The notes beneath the pieces were generated by a model. It was not told the DNA's origin. It did not search any database and saw only the letters and a program-made list of their open reading frames with translations. Source: Hominimerdicola alba (GTDB lineage Bacteria; Bacillota; Clostridia; Oscillospirales; Ruminococcaceae). Taken from it: a stretch of DNA of 45,345 nt. Of this stretch, positions 16,509 to 25,611 are shown one piece after another. The stretch covers positions 48,816-94,160 of the forward strand of contig NZ_FOKQ01000014.1 of the NCBI RefSeq assembly GCF_900112155.1, in the 5' to 3' direction. A program made the translations under genes and the position numbers. Every line of letters starts with the position of its first letter. The stretch's first letter is position 1.

Positions 16509-17285
16509 TCATCGATTGTTTTTACGATATTTAGCCGGAGAATCACAAGCGTATTTGGAGAACACTTTAGAAAAATGAGCATAGTCGTAATATCCGCATT
16601 TTTCAGCTATTTCGGTCGTTGACAGTTCGGTAGTGAGCAGCAGCTGTTTTGCATACTCCATTCGGCTTGTAAGTATATCCTTCATACATGGTATACCGTA
16701 GCGTTGTTTGTACAAACGTTGAAAATGCGAAACTGACAGATTCATATTCTGAGCGATCTTAGCGACTGACCAATCGGCAGAGGGATCGTCATATATTTGT
16801 CTGCGTATCTCATCCAGTTCATTTTCATATTGGGAGCGGTGCTTTTTAGTATCGGAATTGCAGCAGCTTTTGATGTTAAAAAATATGGCTTTTATCAAAC
16901 AGCGCAGAGTTTCCTCTTTTTCGCTTTTATCAGACTCAAATATATCTGTGCATATCTTTATCAGATCGGATACGATATTTGAATCAAGCTTGATAGGAAC
17001 GTTACGTTCAATTCCGAGAGACTCGAGAAAATCGCGATCGTCATCTTCGAGGTCGAATCTGATCCAGTCATCAATATATTCTGTACCGACACCATAGAGA
17101 GAATGGGGATAACAGCTGTCGATGATAAAAACAGTGTTTTCCTCTACATTGAAAAAATTATCGCCCATAGCTATACGTGCTTTGGAACGCAGTAAAAGGA
17201 TCTGCATCCCGTGTATCCCGTTCGGGCGCTCTTTGCAGAGATAGGGAGAATGCTTGGTGTGCCAGCCTAACATATATGCTTTCAT
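16509..17285 (-). CDS. AraC-family regulator, probable activator of the divergent pectin lyase gene
   Basis: 258 residues from ATG 17285 (GGAGAG 8 nt upstream); a longer frame to 17363 lacks a ribosome site. The N-terminal cupin-like sensing part (about 1-110) contains GIHGMQILLLRSKARIAMGD. The C-terminal double HTH (about 155-255) contains WSVAKIAQNMNLSVSHFQRL and TTEIAEKCGYYDYAHFSKVF, then SPAKYRK. It is divergent from the PL11/CE12 gene, with 209 nt between the starts containing a palindrome and a tandem repeat. Members of this group sense sugars released from plant polymers; regulation of the neighbour is inferred from orientation. Confidence 0.85.
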   Translation of the reverse strand: MKAYMLGWHTKHSPYLCKERPNGIHGMQILLLRSKARIAMGDNFFNVEENTVFIIDSCYPHSLYGVGTEYIDDWIRFDLEDDDRDFLESLGIERNVPIKLDSNIVSDLIKICTDIFESDKSEKEETLRCLIKAIFFNIKSCCNSDTKKHRSQYENELDEIRRQIYDDPSADWSVAKIAQNMNLSVSHFQRLYKQRYGIPCMKDILTSRMEYAKQLLLTTELSTTEIAEKCGYYDYAHFSKVFSKYACDSPAKYRKNNR

Positions 17286-17385
17286 AGGTTTTCTCTCCAA
17301 TTCTGAAAAATATTTTACAACATTATACAATACCGCTTGTTTTTTGTCAATAACGAGATGCAATAAAATGACAACTAAATGATAG

Positions 17386-17471
17386 ATTATTACATTGTAA
17401 TAATAATAGATAAATGATATTATTAATTAAAAAGTTGATATGTGAGATTGGAAAACGTGAGATTAGAAAAC
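17386..17471. promoter_or_regulatory. Palindrome and tandem 15-nt repeat between araC and the lyase gene
   Basis: ATTATTAC-ATT-GTAATAAT (17386-17404) is a perfect 8-bp inverted repeat. GTGAGATTGGAAAAC (17442-17456) and GTGAGATTAGAAAAC (17457-17471) are direct repeats with one mismatch, just upstream of AGGAGG and ATG 17495. These are candidate AraC operator and leader elements. Confidence 0.5.
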
Positions 17472-17494
17472 AATTAAAACAGGAGGAATCTAGT

Positions 17495-20400
17495 ATGAAA
17501 AGTAAAGCAAAAAGAATTGCTGCGGCCGTAGCTTCCGCTGCGATCGTACTCACCAACAATGTCGGTCTTACGAGTATTCTGAAAGCCGATGCTGCTTATG
17601 GTGTGGGAGGAAACGGCAAAGCTATCATGGAATACCTTGACAGAGGTATTTATGCAGTGAAAAGCGGAAACGGGATGTTCGTAAGCTGGCGATGGAATGC
17701 AAATGATGCTGATAATGCCGAATTCAGGCTGTATCGTGACGATAAACTGATCTACACCAGCAGATCGGGCGATGCGACATCCTATCAGGATAATGGCGGC
17801 GGAACAGGCTCAAAGTACCGTGTAGACTGTATCGAAGGCGGAAAGGTCGTAAACTCACAGAGCTGTCGGTTCACATCGGGAACTAATTATTTCGACATAA
17901 AGCTCAACCGTCCCGGAAGTCAGTACTCTCCCAATGACTGCGTGGTAGGCGATGTTGACGGTGACGGTCAGTATGAAATATTCCTGAAATGGGACCCTTC
18001 CAACCAGAAGGATAACTCTCAGGAAGGAAAAACGGACAATGTGTATATAGACTGCTACACCCTTGAAGGAAAGCAGCTGTGGAGAGTTGACCTCGGAAAG
18101 AATATACGTGCAGGTCAGCATTACACCCAGATGTGTGTTGCAGATTTCGACTGTGACGGCAAAGCTGAACTCATTACCAAAACTGCCGATGGAACCAAAG
18201 ACGGCGAGGGTAAGGTGATCGGTGACGGAAATAAAGATTACCGTAACAACAAGGGTTATATTCTTGATGGTCCTGAGTATATGACATTGTTTGACGGACA
18301 GACAGGTGCTGCTTTAGATACGATCGATTTTCCTGTGCCGAGAGGTAAAGTATCTGACTGGGGCGACAACTATGGCAATCGTGTTGACCGCATGAATAGC
18401 GGTATAGCTTATCTGGATGGAGTACATCCTTCAGCTATATACGGCAGAGGTTACTATACAAGGCTTACTTGGACAGCAGTGGATGTCAAAAACAAAAAGC
18501 TGTCGATCAGGTGGAAGTACGATTCGACCTTCAACAAGAGCACAAAAGGCTGGGGATGCGGAAACCATAATGTTATGGTAGCTGACTGCGATAATGACGG
18601 AAAGCAGGAAGTATTCACCGGTGCGAATTGTATCGATGATAACGGCAAGCTGCTGTGGTCAACAGGTGATCTCCATGGTGATGCGATGCACGTTGGTGAT
18701 CTTATCCCCGACCGTGAGGGCCTTGAAGTATTCGAGTGCCACGAGGACAAGCCCTATGGCGAGACCTGCTATGATGCAAAGACAGGTCAGAAGATATTCC
18801 ACATCAACCATACAAAGGATACCGGACGATGCTGTGCGGATAACGTATGGGCAGGCAGCAAGGGTGCTGAGTTCTGGGGTGCTGCGGATGGTAATGTTTA
18901 CAATACAGCAGGCAAAAAGATAGGCGGAACAAAGCCTGCTCAGAACTACCTTATATACTGGGACGGCGATTTAGAACGAGAGATACTTGACGGTACAAAA
19001 ATATCCAAGATGACAGGCGCTGATAAGGTAGGAACGATATTCACAGCTTCGGGATGCGGATCGAATAACGGTACAAAGAATAATCCGTGCATGACAGTTG
19101 ATCTGTTTGGCGACTGGCGTGAAGAACTTATACTGAGAACCGATGATAATTCAAAGCTGCGCATTTGGTGTACAACGGATACCGCCAAGGTTCGTCTGAC
19201 GACCCTGATGCATGATATGCAGTACCGTGCGCAGAATTGCTGTCAGCAGAGCGCATACAATCAGCCGCCTCATGTAAGTTATTATCTTAGCAGCGATGCT
19301 TCGCTCCCGGCAAGACCGAAGGTTCGTATGAACAATGATTCGGCTCATACAGAACCAGTGACACCAGTTAAGGATGTAAGCTATAAATTCGACCTCGGAG
19401 CAAATGCTCAGAATGGATTCACTTTTGTAAAGTCATCTGATAAATATGATAAGCAAAAGGGCTATGGATTCTCAGGCAATGATGTCAAGGATGTGGCAGC
19501 AGCAGGAAATAATGAACTAAACGATGCTGTTCAGTTTACAGGTAATACAACATTCAATGTTGATGTACCGAACGGTCTGTATAGAGTTAAGGTAACTCTC
19601 GGCAATACTTCCCGAACAAGTGTATATATGGAAAATATGTTACAGATCGTCAATATGACAGGCAATAATGCAGTTGATGAGATCATTGTTCCTGTTAGGG
19701 ATGGTCAGCTCGATATCCGTGCTGCAGCAGGTAAGGAGGGGTATGCATATTCTATCAGTGCCATAGATATCACCAAGATATCTGACAGCACCGATATGCC
19801 TTCTACCGTATGGCTTTGCGGAGATTCAACGGTGTGCAATTACTATCCTCTTGATTCGAGCAGCCAGGCAGGATGGGGACAGATGCTCGGCAAGTATATT
19901 GACAACAAATGGTATATAAGAAATATGGCTGCGAGCGGAGAATATGCCAAGGGCTTCGTTGAACACGGCAATTTTAAATGTATCGAAAAATATGGCAAGA
20001 GGGGCGATGTATTTGTGATCTCCATCGGGATCAACGATGGAAAGTATTATAATGGAGACGAGTATAAAAAAGTCGTTGTCGATATGGTGAAGAGAGCTAA
20101 AGATAAGGGTATGGACGTTATACTTGTCAAGCAGCAGGGAAGAAAAGGTGATTATTCACTTTCGCCTCTTCTCAGTAGCAGATATTTTGCAAATGAACTT
20201 GATCAGATAGCTTCTGAACAGGCTTGCAGTGTGGTTGATCTGTTTTCACTCTGGCAGAACTACTGCATATCTATCGGTGCAGCAAAGGCTGATGGAATGT
20301 ATATAGACAATGTTCACCCCAATCGTGCAGGCGCAGATAAGCTGGCAGAATTATTCGCTTCTGAATTCGGAAAACCGAACGGTGATGATATAGTAACTCC

Positions 20401-21166
20401 TCCGACAGTTCCCGATACTGACATTATTGATGGTCAGATCTATACATTTAAGAATGTAAACAGCGGTCTGTACCTGTCGACAGAGAAAAGCGAAGCAGCA
20501 AATGGTGTTAATATTCAGCAGGACGCATTAAACGGCAAGAAAAATCAGTTCAAAGCTGTATCAGCAGGCGGAGGATATTATTACCTCATATCACAGCTTG
20601 GCGACGGGAAGACTTATGCACTTGATGTAAACGGCAAGAAAACTGATGATGAGACAAATATCGAACTTTATACCTATAATATGGGTGATAACCAGAAGTT
20701 CAGGTTTAATAAGAATAGTGACGGATCTTACAGTATTCTGACAAAAATATCAAATGACGCATCTGCACTTGACGTAAGTAAAAAATCCAAGGATCCGGCA
20801 GCAAATAATCAGCAATACACATACAAGGGCAGCGATAACCAGAAGTGGTACGTTGAACTTGCTCAGCAAACTGATAAAACTTCTGTTTATCCTGAGATAA
20901 CTGCCATTGAACATAACGAGCAGTATCATCAGATAAGATTCACATGGAAACCTGTTGATGGAGCATCCAATTACGGCATTGCAGTGTATCTGGCAGGCAA
21001 GTGGAGAGTTCAGGCACAAAACATATCTTCTTCGACCCTGAGCTACACTACTCCCAAGAATCTGACACCCGGCAAGAGCTACAAAGTAGCTATCGCAGCA
21101 AAGGTTAACGGTCAGTGGACTGTAACAGAAGCTATCGAACACGCGGTGACGATCTCTGTTAGATAA
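17495..21166 (+). CDS. Rhamnogalacturonan lyase (PL11) - rhamnogalacturonan acetylesterase (CE12) - CBM13 - CBM37
   Basis: 1223 residues from ATG 17495 (AGGAGG upstream). Signal peptide about 1-33 (ending KADAAYG). PL11 domain about 34-615: EYLDRGIYAVKSGNGMFVSW, and calcium-binding propeller loops GDVDGDGQYEIFLKWD, ADFDCDGKAELITK, ADCDNDGKQEVFTG. A beta-rich domain about 630-765 (YKFDLG...) precedes the SGNH esterase about 768-960, with catalytic Ser778 (CGDSTVC), the Asn/Gly block ISIGINDG and the D938-x-x-H941 pair (DNVHP). A ricin-type CBM13 about 980-1125 contains QKFRF and NQKWYVEL repeats. The CBM37-like module is about 1130-1223. The enzyme would cut the rhamnogalacturonan-I backbone by beta-elimination and remove acetyl groups from galacturonate outside the cell. 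Confidence 0.9.
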   Translation: MKSKAKRIAAAVASAAIVLTNNVGLTSILKADAAYGVGGNGKAIMEYLDRGIYAVKSGNGMFVSWRWNANDADNAEFRLYRDDKLIYTSRSGDATSYQDNGGGTGSKYRVDCIEGGKVVNSQSCRFTSGTNYFDIKLNRPGSQYSPNDCVVGDVDGDGQYEIFLKWDPSNQKDNSQEGKTDNVYIDCYTLEGKQLWRVDLGKNIRAGQHYTQMCVADFDCDGKAELITKTADGTKDGEGKVIGDGNKDYRNNKGYILDGPEYMTLFDGQTGAALDTIDFPVPRGKVSDWGDNYGNRVDRMNSGIAYLDGVHPSAIYGRGYYTRLTWTAVDVKNKKLSIRWKYDSTFNKSTKGWGCGNHNVMVADCDNDGKQEVFTGANCIDDNGKLLWSTGDLHGDAMHVGDLIPDREGLEVFECHEDKPYGETCYDAKTGQKIFHINHTKDTGRCCADNVWAGSKGAEFWGAADGNVYNTAGKKIGGTKPAQNYLIYWDGDLEREILDGTKISKMTGADKVGTIFTASGCGSNNGTKNNPCMTVDLFGDWREELILRTDDNSKLRIWCTTDTAKVRLTTLMHDMQYRAQNCCQQSAYNQPPHVSYYLSSDASLPARPKVRMNNDSAHTEPVTPVKDVSYKFDLGANAQNGFTFVKSSDKYDKQKGYGFSGNDVKDVAAAGNNELNDAVQFTGNTTFNVDVPNGLYRVKVTLGNTSRTSVYMENMLQIVNMTGNNAVDEIIVPVRDGQLDIRAAAGKEGYAYSISAIDITKISDSTDMPSTVWLCGDSTVCNYYPLDSSSQAGWGQMLGKYIDNKWYIRNMAASGEYAKGFVEHGNFKCIEKYGKRGDVFVISIGINDGKYYNGDEYKKVVVDMVKRAKDKGMDVILVKQQGRKGDYSLSPLLSSRYFANELDQIASEQACSVVDLFSLWQNYCISIGAAKADGMYIDNVHPNRAGADKLAELFASEFGKPNGDDIVTPPTVPDTDIIDGQIYTFKNVNSGLYLSTEKSEAANGVNIQQDALNGKKNQFKAVSAGGGYYYLISQLGDGKTYALDVNGKKTDDETNIELYTYNMGDNQKFRFNKNSDGSYSILTKISNDASALDVSKKSKDPAANNQQYTYKGSDNQKWYVELAQQTDKTSVYPEITAIEHNEQYHQIRFTWKPVDGASNYGIAVYLAGKWRVQAQNISSSTLSYTTPKNLTPGKSYKVAIAAKVNGQWTVTEAIEHAVTISVR

Positions 21167-21371
21167 CAGGAACACACAGTGTAATAAAATATATACTGTG
21201 TTGGATGTTAAATCTTGGGCTGTACAGGTTGTAAGACTGCTTATGGTGGTTGTGAAGTCCTAACGATTGGCTGAAAGACTAGAGAGAAGAAATGCAAAAT
21301 AAAGTAACAGAAAAGAAATTGACATATCGTCAATGATTCAAAAGCGAAAAACTCCTTAAATCCTATTACTG

Positions 21372-21408
21372 ACAAAGTCCTGCACCAGATGATGCAGGAC
21401 TTTGTTTT
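21372..21408 (+). terminator. Terminator of the lyase gene
   Basis: Perfect 13-bp stem, ACAAAGTCCTGCA (21372-21384) with TGCAGGACTTTGT (21393-21405), followed by TTT. It lies 206 nt past the lyase stop; 21167-21371 has no gene. Confidence 0.8.
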
Positions 21409-21564
21409 GCAGGTGAATGATCATCGTTGTGATTTTGTGTAAATAAATATGTATTAATATGGGTGATAAGCCTCGTATCGGTGAATATCTATAAATCAGG
21501 AATTATGTTCATCGTAAAACTCTTTCAGCCAGCAATAAATAGTTTGAAGATTATAGTATTAACA

Positions 21565-21683
21565 TTACGGATTAAGGAGTGTAACGGCCTTTTCCATTAC
21601 CATCTTTGTTAAAGCCGTTTTTGCTATCTTATTAGGATCTCCGTTTGGATGTATCCATTCACTCAGACTGTCTTTATTGTAAA
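21565..21683 (-). pseudogene. SRAP/YedK (SOS-response peptidase) C-terminal relic
   Basis: The minus strand encodes KDSLSEWIHPNGDPNKIAKT then ALTKMVMEKAVTLL before a stop. It is clearly homologous to the larger broken copy at 24630-24990 (KDSLREWIRPNGDPYKVAKM). Only the tail of the gene is left. Confidence 0.7.
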
Positions 21684-21696
21684 AAACAATCAGCTT

Positions 21697-21756
21697 AAAT
21701 TGATTTGATACAAGCAAAACGGATAGCCGTCCTTACAAAAGATGGCTATCCGTTTT
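21697..21756. repeat. AAAACGGATAG hairpin copy 3 with 30-nt repeat
   Basis: AAAACGGATAGCCGTC (21716-21731) pairs with GATGGCTATCCGTTTT (21741-21756). Bases 21697-21726 are identical to 16071-16100. It sits upstream of the third CBM37 gene. The region up to 21926 holds no other gene. Confidence 0.75.
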
Positions 21757-21926
21757 CATTCGCAGTCAAAATATACATTAATAATATTTTCTCTTATTGA
21801 TAATTGACGAACAATTAAGAAGATGTATCGAAATTATTGACATCAATAAGTACATGTGCTATCATAATTTGGGATATATTGAAATATATAACCATTTTCA
21901 ACAAAAGAATTCAGGAGGTAATAGAA

Positions 21927-23147
21927 ATGCAGATGAAAAAAGTTTTAGCAGTAGTAATGTCACTTTGTATGGCAGCAGGTGCTGTCAGCTATGGTGCGCC
22001 TATTATAACACAGAGCGTAACCGCACAGGCTGCGGATGTTGAGGCTGTCACCATCATTCCGACCTTCCCAACAAACATCAAGGTTGAGTACAGCGAGAAA
22101 TACCGTCAGGTGAGATTTACATGGGACAGAATTCCAAATGCTGATATGTACGGTATAGCAGTATATCTTGCAGGCAAGTGGAAAGTTCTGACACAGAATA
22201 TAACTGACACTACCTATACTTCTCCCAAGAATCTTACAGCCGGCATGACTTACAAAGTAGCTATCGCCGCAAGAGTAAACGGAACTTGGGATGTAACAAG
22301 CGCAATCAATAATGCGGTGACTGTTACCGTAAGAGGCAATAATTCCTATGTCAAGCCTGACAGAGAGATCAAATATGGTTCGGAATTATATGTTATTGAC
22401 GATGAGGTCACTATGTATCTCGGCCCCGATACAAGCTATGGTAAAGTTACAACGATTCCCCAGGATACTTACCTTCAGGAACTCGGCGTTATGAATAATA
22501 ACGATAACTGGGCATTTACAAAGTATAAGGGACAGTACGGCTGGGTACAGGTCGTAAATGAATTTGGCGATAGACAGATCGATTTTTTATCTTATATGGT
22601 TAACAAGCCTGTTATCTATCTCTATCCCGAAAAGGAGACAGATGTTCATGTTGAGGTGGAGTTGACCGAAGCTGATCTTGCTACTACCTATCCTAAATAC
22701 AACAACGGCTGGGATGTAGTTGCTAAGCCCGACGGATCACTTGTGAACAAAGTTGACGGAACCCATCACAGATACCTGTTCTGGGACGCAGTAAACTGCC
22801 GTACAGAATTTGATTTTTCCAAGGGATTCTGTACGGCAGGCAGTGATACCGAGAGTTTTCTCAAAGAAAAGCTCAGCTATATGGGTCTGACCGAAGATGA
22901 GATGAACGAATTTATCGTATACTGGCTGCCCAGAATGGAACATAACAAGTATAATCTCATTTCTTTCCAGAGTGACAAATATACAGATTCCGCAAAGCTG
23001 AACATCACACCAACACCCGATAGTATGCTGCGCGTATTCATGACTTATGTACCTCTTGAAGAGGCTGTAGACATCGAACCGCAGGAGCTTTCCACATTTG
23101 AAAGAAAAGGCTTCACAGTCGTTGAATGGGGCGGTTCCGAAATATAA
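21927..23147 (+). CDS. Secreted CBM37-SH3-KPVIYLYP-domain protein
   Basis: 406 residues from ATG 21927 (AGGAGGT upstream). The signal peptide (KKVLAVVMSLCMAAG) is almost the same as in the 13132 gene. CBM37-like module about 45-132. An SH3-like domain about 150-215 (ELYVIDDEVTMYLGPDTSYG ... GQYGWVQV) suggests cell-wall contact. A conserved C-terminal domain starts KPVIYLYPEKETDVHVEVEL (residue 227) and continues YPKYNNGWDVVAKPDGSL; this is a widespread gut-Clostridia domain whose activity I do not know. It has no recognised hydrolase residues. It may be a surface glycan-binding protein, and is followed by a strong terminator. Confidence 0.7.
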   Translation: MQMKKVLAVVMSLCMAAGAVSYGAPIITQSVTAQAADVEAVTIIPTFPTNIKVEYSEKYRQVRFTWDRIPNADMYGIAVYLAGKWKVLTQNITDTTYTSPKNLTAGMTYKVAIAARVNGTWDVTSAINNAVTVTVRGNNSYVKPDREIKYGSELYVIDDEVTMYLGPDTSYGKVTTIPQDTYLQELGVMNNNDNWAFTKYKGQYGWVQVVNEFGDRQIDFLSYMVNKPVIYLYPEKETDVHVEVELTEADLATTYPKYNNGWDVVAKPDGSLVNKVDGTHHRYLFWDAVNCRTEFDFSKGFCTAGSDTESFLKEKLSYMGLTEDEMNEFIVYWLPRMEHNKYNLISFQSDKYTDSAKLNITPTPDSMLRVFMTYVPLEEAVDIEPQELSTFERKGFTVVEWGGSEI

Positions 23148-23179
23148 AATAAGATTGTTAACATGATGCATTTTTAAAG

Positions 23180-23240
23180 GGCTGTGTCAGCCGTGTGAGA
23201 GATCTTACTCTCATGCGGCTGTTCACAGCCGCTGTTTTTT
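23180..23240 (+). terminator. Long terminator hairpin
   Basis: GGCTGTG...CACAGCC outer stem (23180-23230) with inner CAGCCG/CGGCTG and TGAGAG/CTCTCA, followed by a run of six T at 23235-23240. Confidence 0.85.
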
Positions 23241-23348
23241 CGTTACTTCGTGAACGGTATATACAGATGTCGATCAAACTGATCGAGGAAGGTCAGAACT
23301 TATAGGACTACTGTATATAAAATTCTTTGTAAAGTAGTCTGCGGAAAA

Positions 23349-24224
23349 TCATATCTTCTTTACGGGTACAAGCTCGATATAGCCTCTTGTGCCTATGGGT
23401 TCCAGCTGTATCCTCGGGTTTGAGTCATCGCGCATATATCCCGCAGATGTAAGATCGAACTTCTCCTCCGCCTGCCACACCTGCTGTATCGCCTGAACGT
23501 ACTGCTCTTCCTCAAACGGCTCGCCGCGGAACATCAGGAAACTTCCTGCCGGCAGGTCTATGACATCAAAACCCTCGGGAACGGTGCCGTCAAAGTCCGT
23601 AGGGACTTCCGCTCCCTGAACGTAGATATTAGCTTTTGGATCTCTCAGATGCTCGGGCAGCCACATACACACAGGCTCGCCGTCAAGGGTGCGTATACTT
23701 GCAAGTATACCCCACACATCACAGCCGACCTCTTCGCAGTAGCTCATATACTCATCGGCCTTTATGCCGCGCTTGATTATTACCTTTCGTGCCGGTCTGT
23801 TTACCTCGGTGACAAATACGGTCTTAACGTTTTCCATAGTATCATTCCTTTCGCTGTCTTTCGGTTTCACGAGGTATGGGATAAACAGCGGTATGGGAAC
23901 GGGTGCTTCGGCATATGCTCTCGGGTTTATCCCGAACTCATTTCGGAACGCACGCTGATAACCTTCGGCACTTCCGAAGCCCATATCCAGTGCGATATCC
24001 AGTACACCACATTTTTCGTCACGCAGTCTCAGTGCAGACCTGCTTAGTTTCAGTCTGCGGATATACCGTGCAGGTGTCAGACCTGTGTACTGCTCGAATA
24101 TCTTCCTTGCGTACCACGGGCTGAACAATGCTTCCTCCGCAAGCTGTGCAGGAGTTATCTGTTCACTGATATGACTGTCGATGTACCTTTGCATTCTCTG
24201 TACCGCTCTGAGTTTATCGTCCAT
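23349..24224 (-). CDS. AraC-family regulator with GyrI-like effector domain
   Basis: 291 residues; ATG 24224 has GAGGTGAGAAGAA upstream. The N-terminal HTH pair (about 8-105) contains ITPAQLAEEALFSPWYARKI and LDIALDMGFGSAEGYQRAF. The C-terminal GyrI-like/SOUL ligand domain (about 130-290) ends in RGYIELVPVKK. This Rob/MarA-like layout senses small molecules or drugs and activates stress genes. It stands alone between terminators, so its target is not evident. Confidence 0.88.
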   Translation of the reverse strand: MDDKLRAVQRMQRYIDSHISEQITPAQLAEEALFSPWYARKIFEQYTGLTPARYIRRLKLSRSALRLRDEKCGVLDIALDMGFGSAEGYQRAFRNEFGINPRAYAEAPVPIPLFIPYLVKPKDSERNDTMENVKTVFVTEVNRPARKVIIKRGIKADEYMSYCEEVGCDVWGILASIRTLDGEPVCMWLPEHLRDPKANIYVQGAEVPTDFDGTVPEGFDVIDLPAGSFLMFRGEPFEEEQYVQAIQQVWQAEEKFDLTSAGYMRDDSNPRIQLEPIGTRGYIELVPVKKI

Positions 24225-24479
24225 TTCTTCTCACCTCGCATGTATATGATAGCATATCAGGCAATGATTTCTCCCGACTTTTTTTGCTCAGTTTATACTT
24301 TTCTGTTCTTTGAGGTTTACTACTTTTTTGCAGGGCGTATATCGTCCTGCTGTTGAAATATACTACAAAGGATATTATACCCCATAAGCGTAACTAAGTC
24401 AATCTCTACCAAAAACTATCTAGCCCTAAAGTAAAGATACTATAACGCACACAGCCCCGCGTCCTTTTTCGGACACTAA

Positions 24480-24516
24480 AAATCGCTGTCAGGATTTCTC
24501 AGGACAGCGATTTTTT
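24480..24516. terminator. Bidirectional terminator
   Basis: AAATCGCTGTC (24480-24490) pairs with GACAGCGATTT (24503-24513), with T6 after and A-rich DNA before. It lies upstream of the AraC-GyrI gene and downstream of the SRAP relic. Confidence 0.75.
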
Positions 24517-24629
24517 AAATCTAATATACAATCAGGAAAAATTCCATTTGTTCATAAAACAGAGTAATACTATATGAAGCTGATTAAATGAAAAATTTAC
24601 AATCCAGACTCTTAACGGTACGATAAATT

Positions 24630-24990
24630 TTATTGGGCTTCATGATAGTCCTTAGCCTTTTCCATAATCATTTTTGTAAGAGCCATTTTAGCTACCTTGT
24701 ATGGATCACCGTTTGGACGAATCCATTCTCTTAAGCTATCTTTACCTAGTATCAAAGGCATTCGATCATGAATGCTACTTACGGGAGCCACAGCTGCTCT
24801 TGTAATCACGGTGAACATCGGAACTTGAATTCCCCTATGTTCCTCAAAGCGGTACAATCCGGCTAGGTATGTAATCTCAGCTCCTTCGGGCTGTATCACA
24901 TACTTTTCTTTCTTGATGTTACGTTGCTAATTTGAATTCGTAAAACCAATTTTCGAAGGCGGTATACCCCATTCATAATGTAGACTGCCA
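24630..24990 (-). pseudogene. SRAP/YedK-type SOS-response peptidase, internally deleted
   Basis: The C-terminal half is intact in frame: IQPEGAEITYLAGLYRFEEH, VPMFTVITRAA, SSIHDRMPLILGKDSLREWI, ALTKMIMEKAK. Upstream on the same strand a short trace reads HYEWGIPPSKIGF, resembling the WG-x-P region after the N-terminus. The catalytic MCGR start and the DNA-binding middle are missing. SRAP proteins crosslink to abasic sites in single-stranded DNA through Cys2; this copy cannot. Confidence 0.7.
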
Positions 24991-25027
24991 TATCGTATCA
25001 CTCCCAAGCAAAGCAGATTATAGATTA

Positions 25028-25038
25028 ATTATACCACA
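25028..25038 (-). promoter_or_regulatory. Extended -10 promoter core TGTGGTATAAT
   Basis: On the minus strand it reads toward the SRAP relic, immediately after the terminator of the flavin-protein gene. Confidence 0.5.
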
Positions 25039-25064
25039 CCGGAACGGAAAGGTCAATCGGCAGA

Positions 25065-25098
25065 AAAGGAAAAAGAGCTGTTTCTGCAGTAACAGCCC
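25065..25098 (-). terminator. Terminator of the hcp operon
   Basis: GAGCTGTT (25075-25082) pairs with AACAGCCC (25091-25098), one mismatch; a T-run follows on the minus strand. Confidence 0.65.
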
Positions 25099-25137
25099 TT
25101 TCACCGTAACTTTGACTCCACTGGGTTCAAAGTTAAA

Positions 25138-25611
25138 TTATTTGACAGCCTTACGCTTACCCGTTACGCTTTCGACTTCCAAAGCGTACACAAGTGTCCT
25201 CGGAATAGCCGCTGTGCTGAACGGCACATCTTTTCCGTCATGGTAATGCGCCATCAGCAGTTTCAGTGCTGGGAGCTTTTCCTCATCGGGAAGGATACGG
25301 ATACGCCCTCTGCCGATAACGCTCTCATACGCCATTGTGCAGTAGCCCTTATCCTCAAAGTATTGAAGTTGGTGCTTGCAGTCCATCTCAAAGGAAGCTC
25401 TGTTGTCGTTTCGGATAAGACCGACCTTGTATCCCTCTAAGGCACTATGAAAATACAGCGTTATCTTATCGCCGTTCACAGCCATACCGAAGTTCAGGGG
25501 CAGGATATACGGATAGCCGTCATCGTTCAGTGCTAGCCTGCAAACATCGCAGTTCTCCATTATACCGATAATATCGCTCAGGTCGGTGACTTCTCTGTCT
25601 TTTCTTCTCAT
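25138..25611 (-). CDS. Pyridoxamine 5'-phosphate oxidase-like flavoprotein (NimA-type)
   Basis: 157 residues. Starts [20 protein letters not shown]; the core [18 protein letters not shown] and [20 protein letters not shown] matches the split-barrel FMN-binding NimA/HugZ-like family, whose members reduce small oxidised substrates or bind heme or flavin. The ATG overlaps the hcp stop by 4 nt (ATGA), so it is translationally coupled to hcp and probably belongs to the same nitrosative/oxidative stress response. The exact substrate cannot be told. Confidence 0.85.
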   Translation of the reverse strand: MRRKDREVTDLSDIIGIMENCDVCRLALNDDGYPYILPLNFGMAVNGDKITLYFHSALEGYKVGLIRNDNRASFEMDCKHQLQYFEDKGYCTMAYESVIGRGRIRILPDEEKLPALKLLMAHYHDGKDVPFSTAAIPRTLVYALEVESVTGKRKAVK

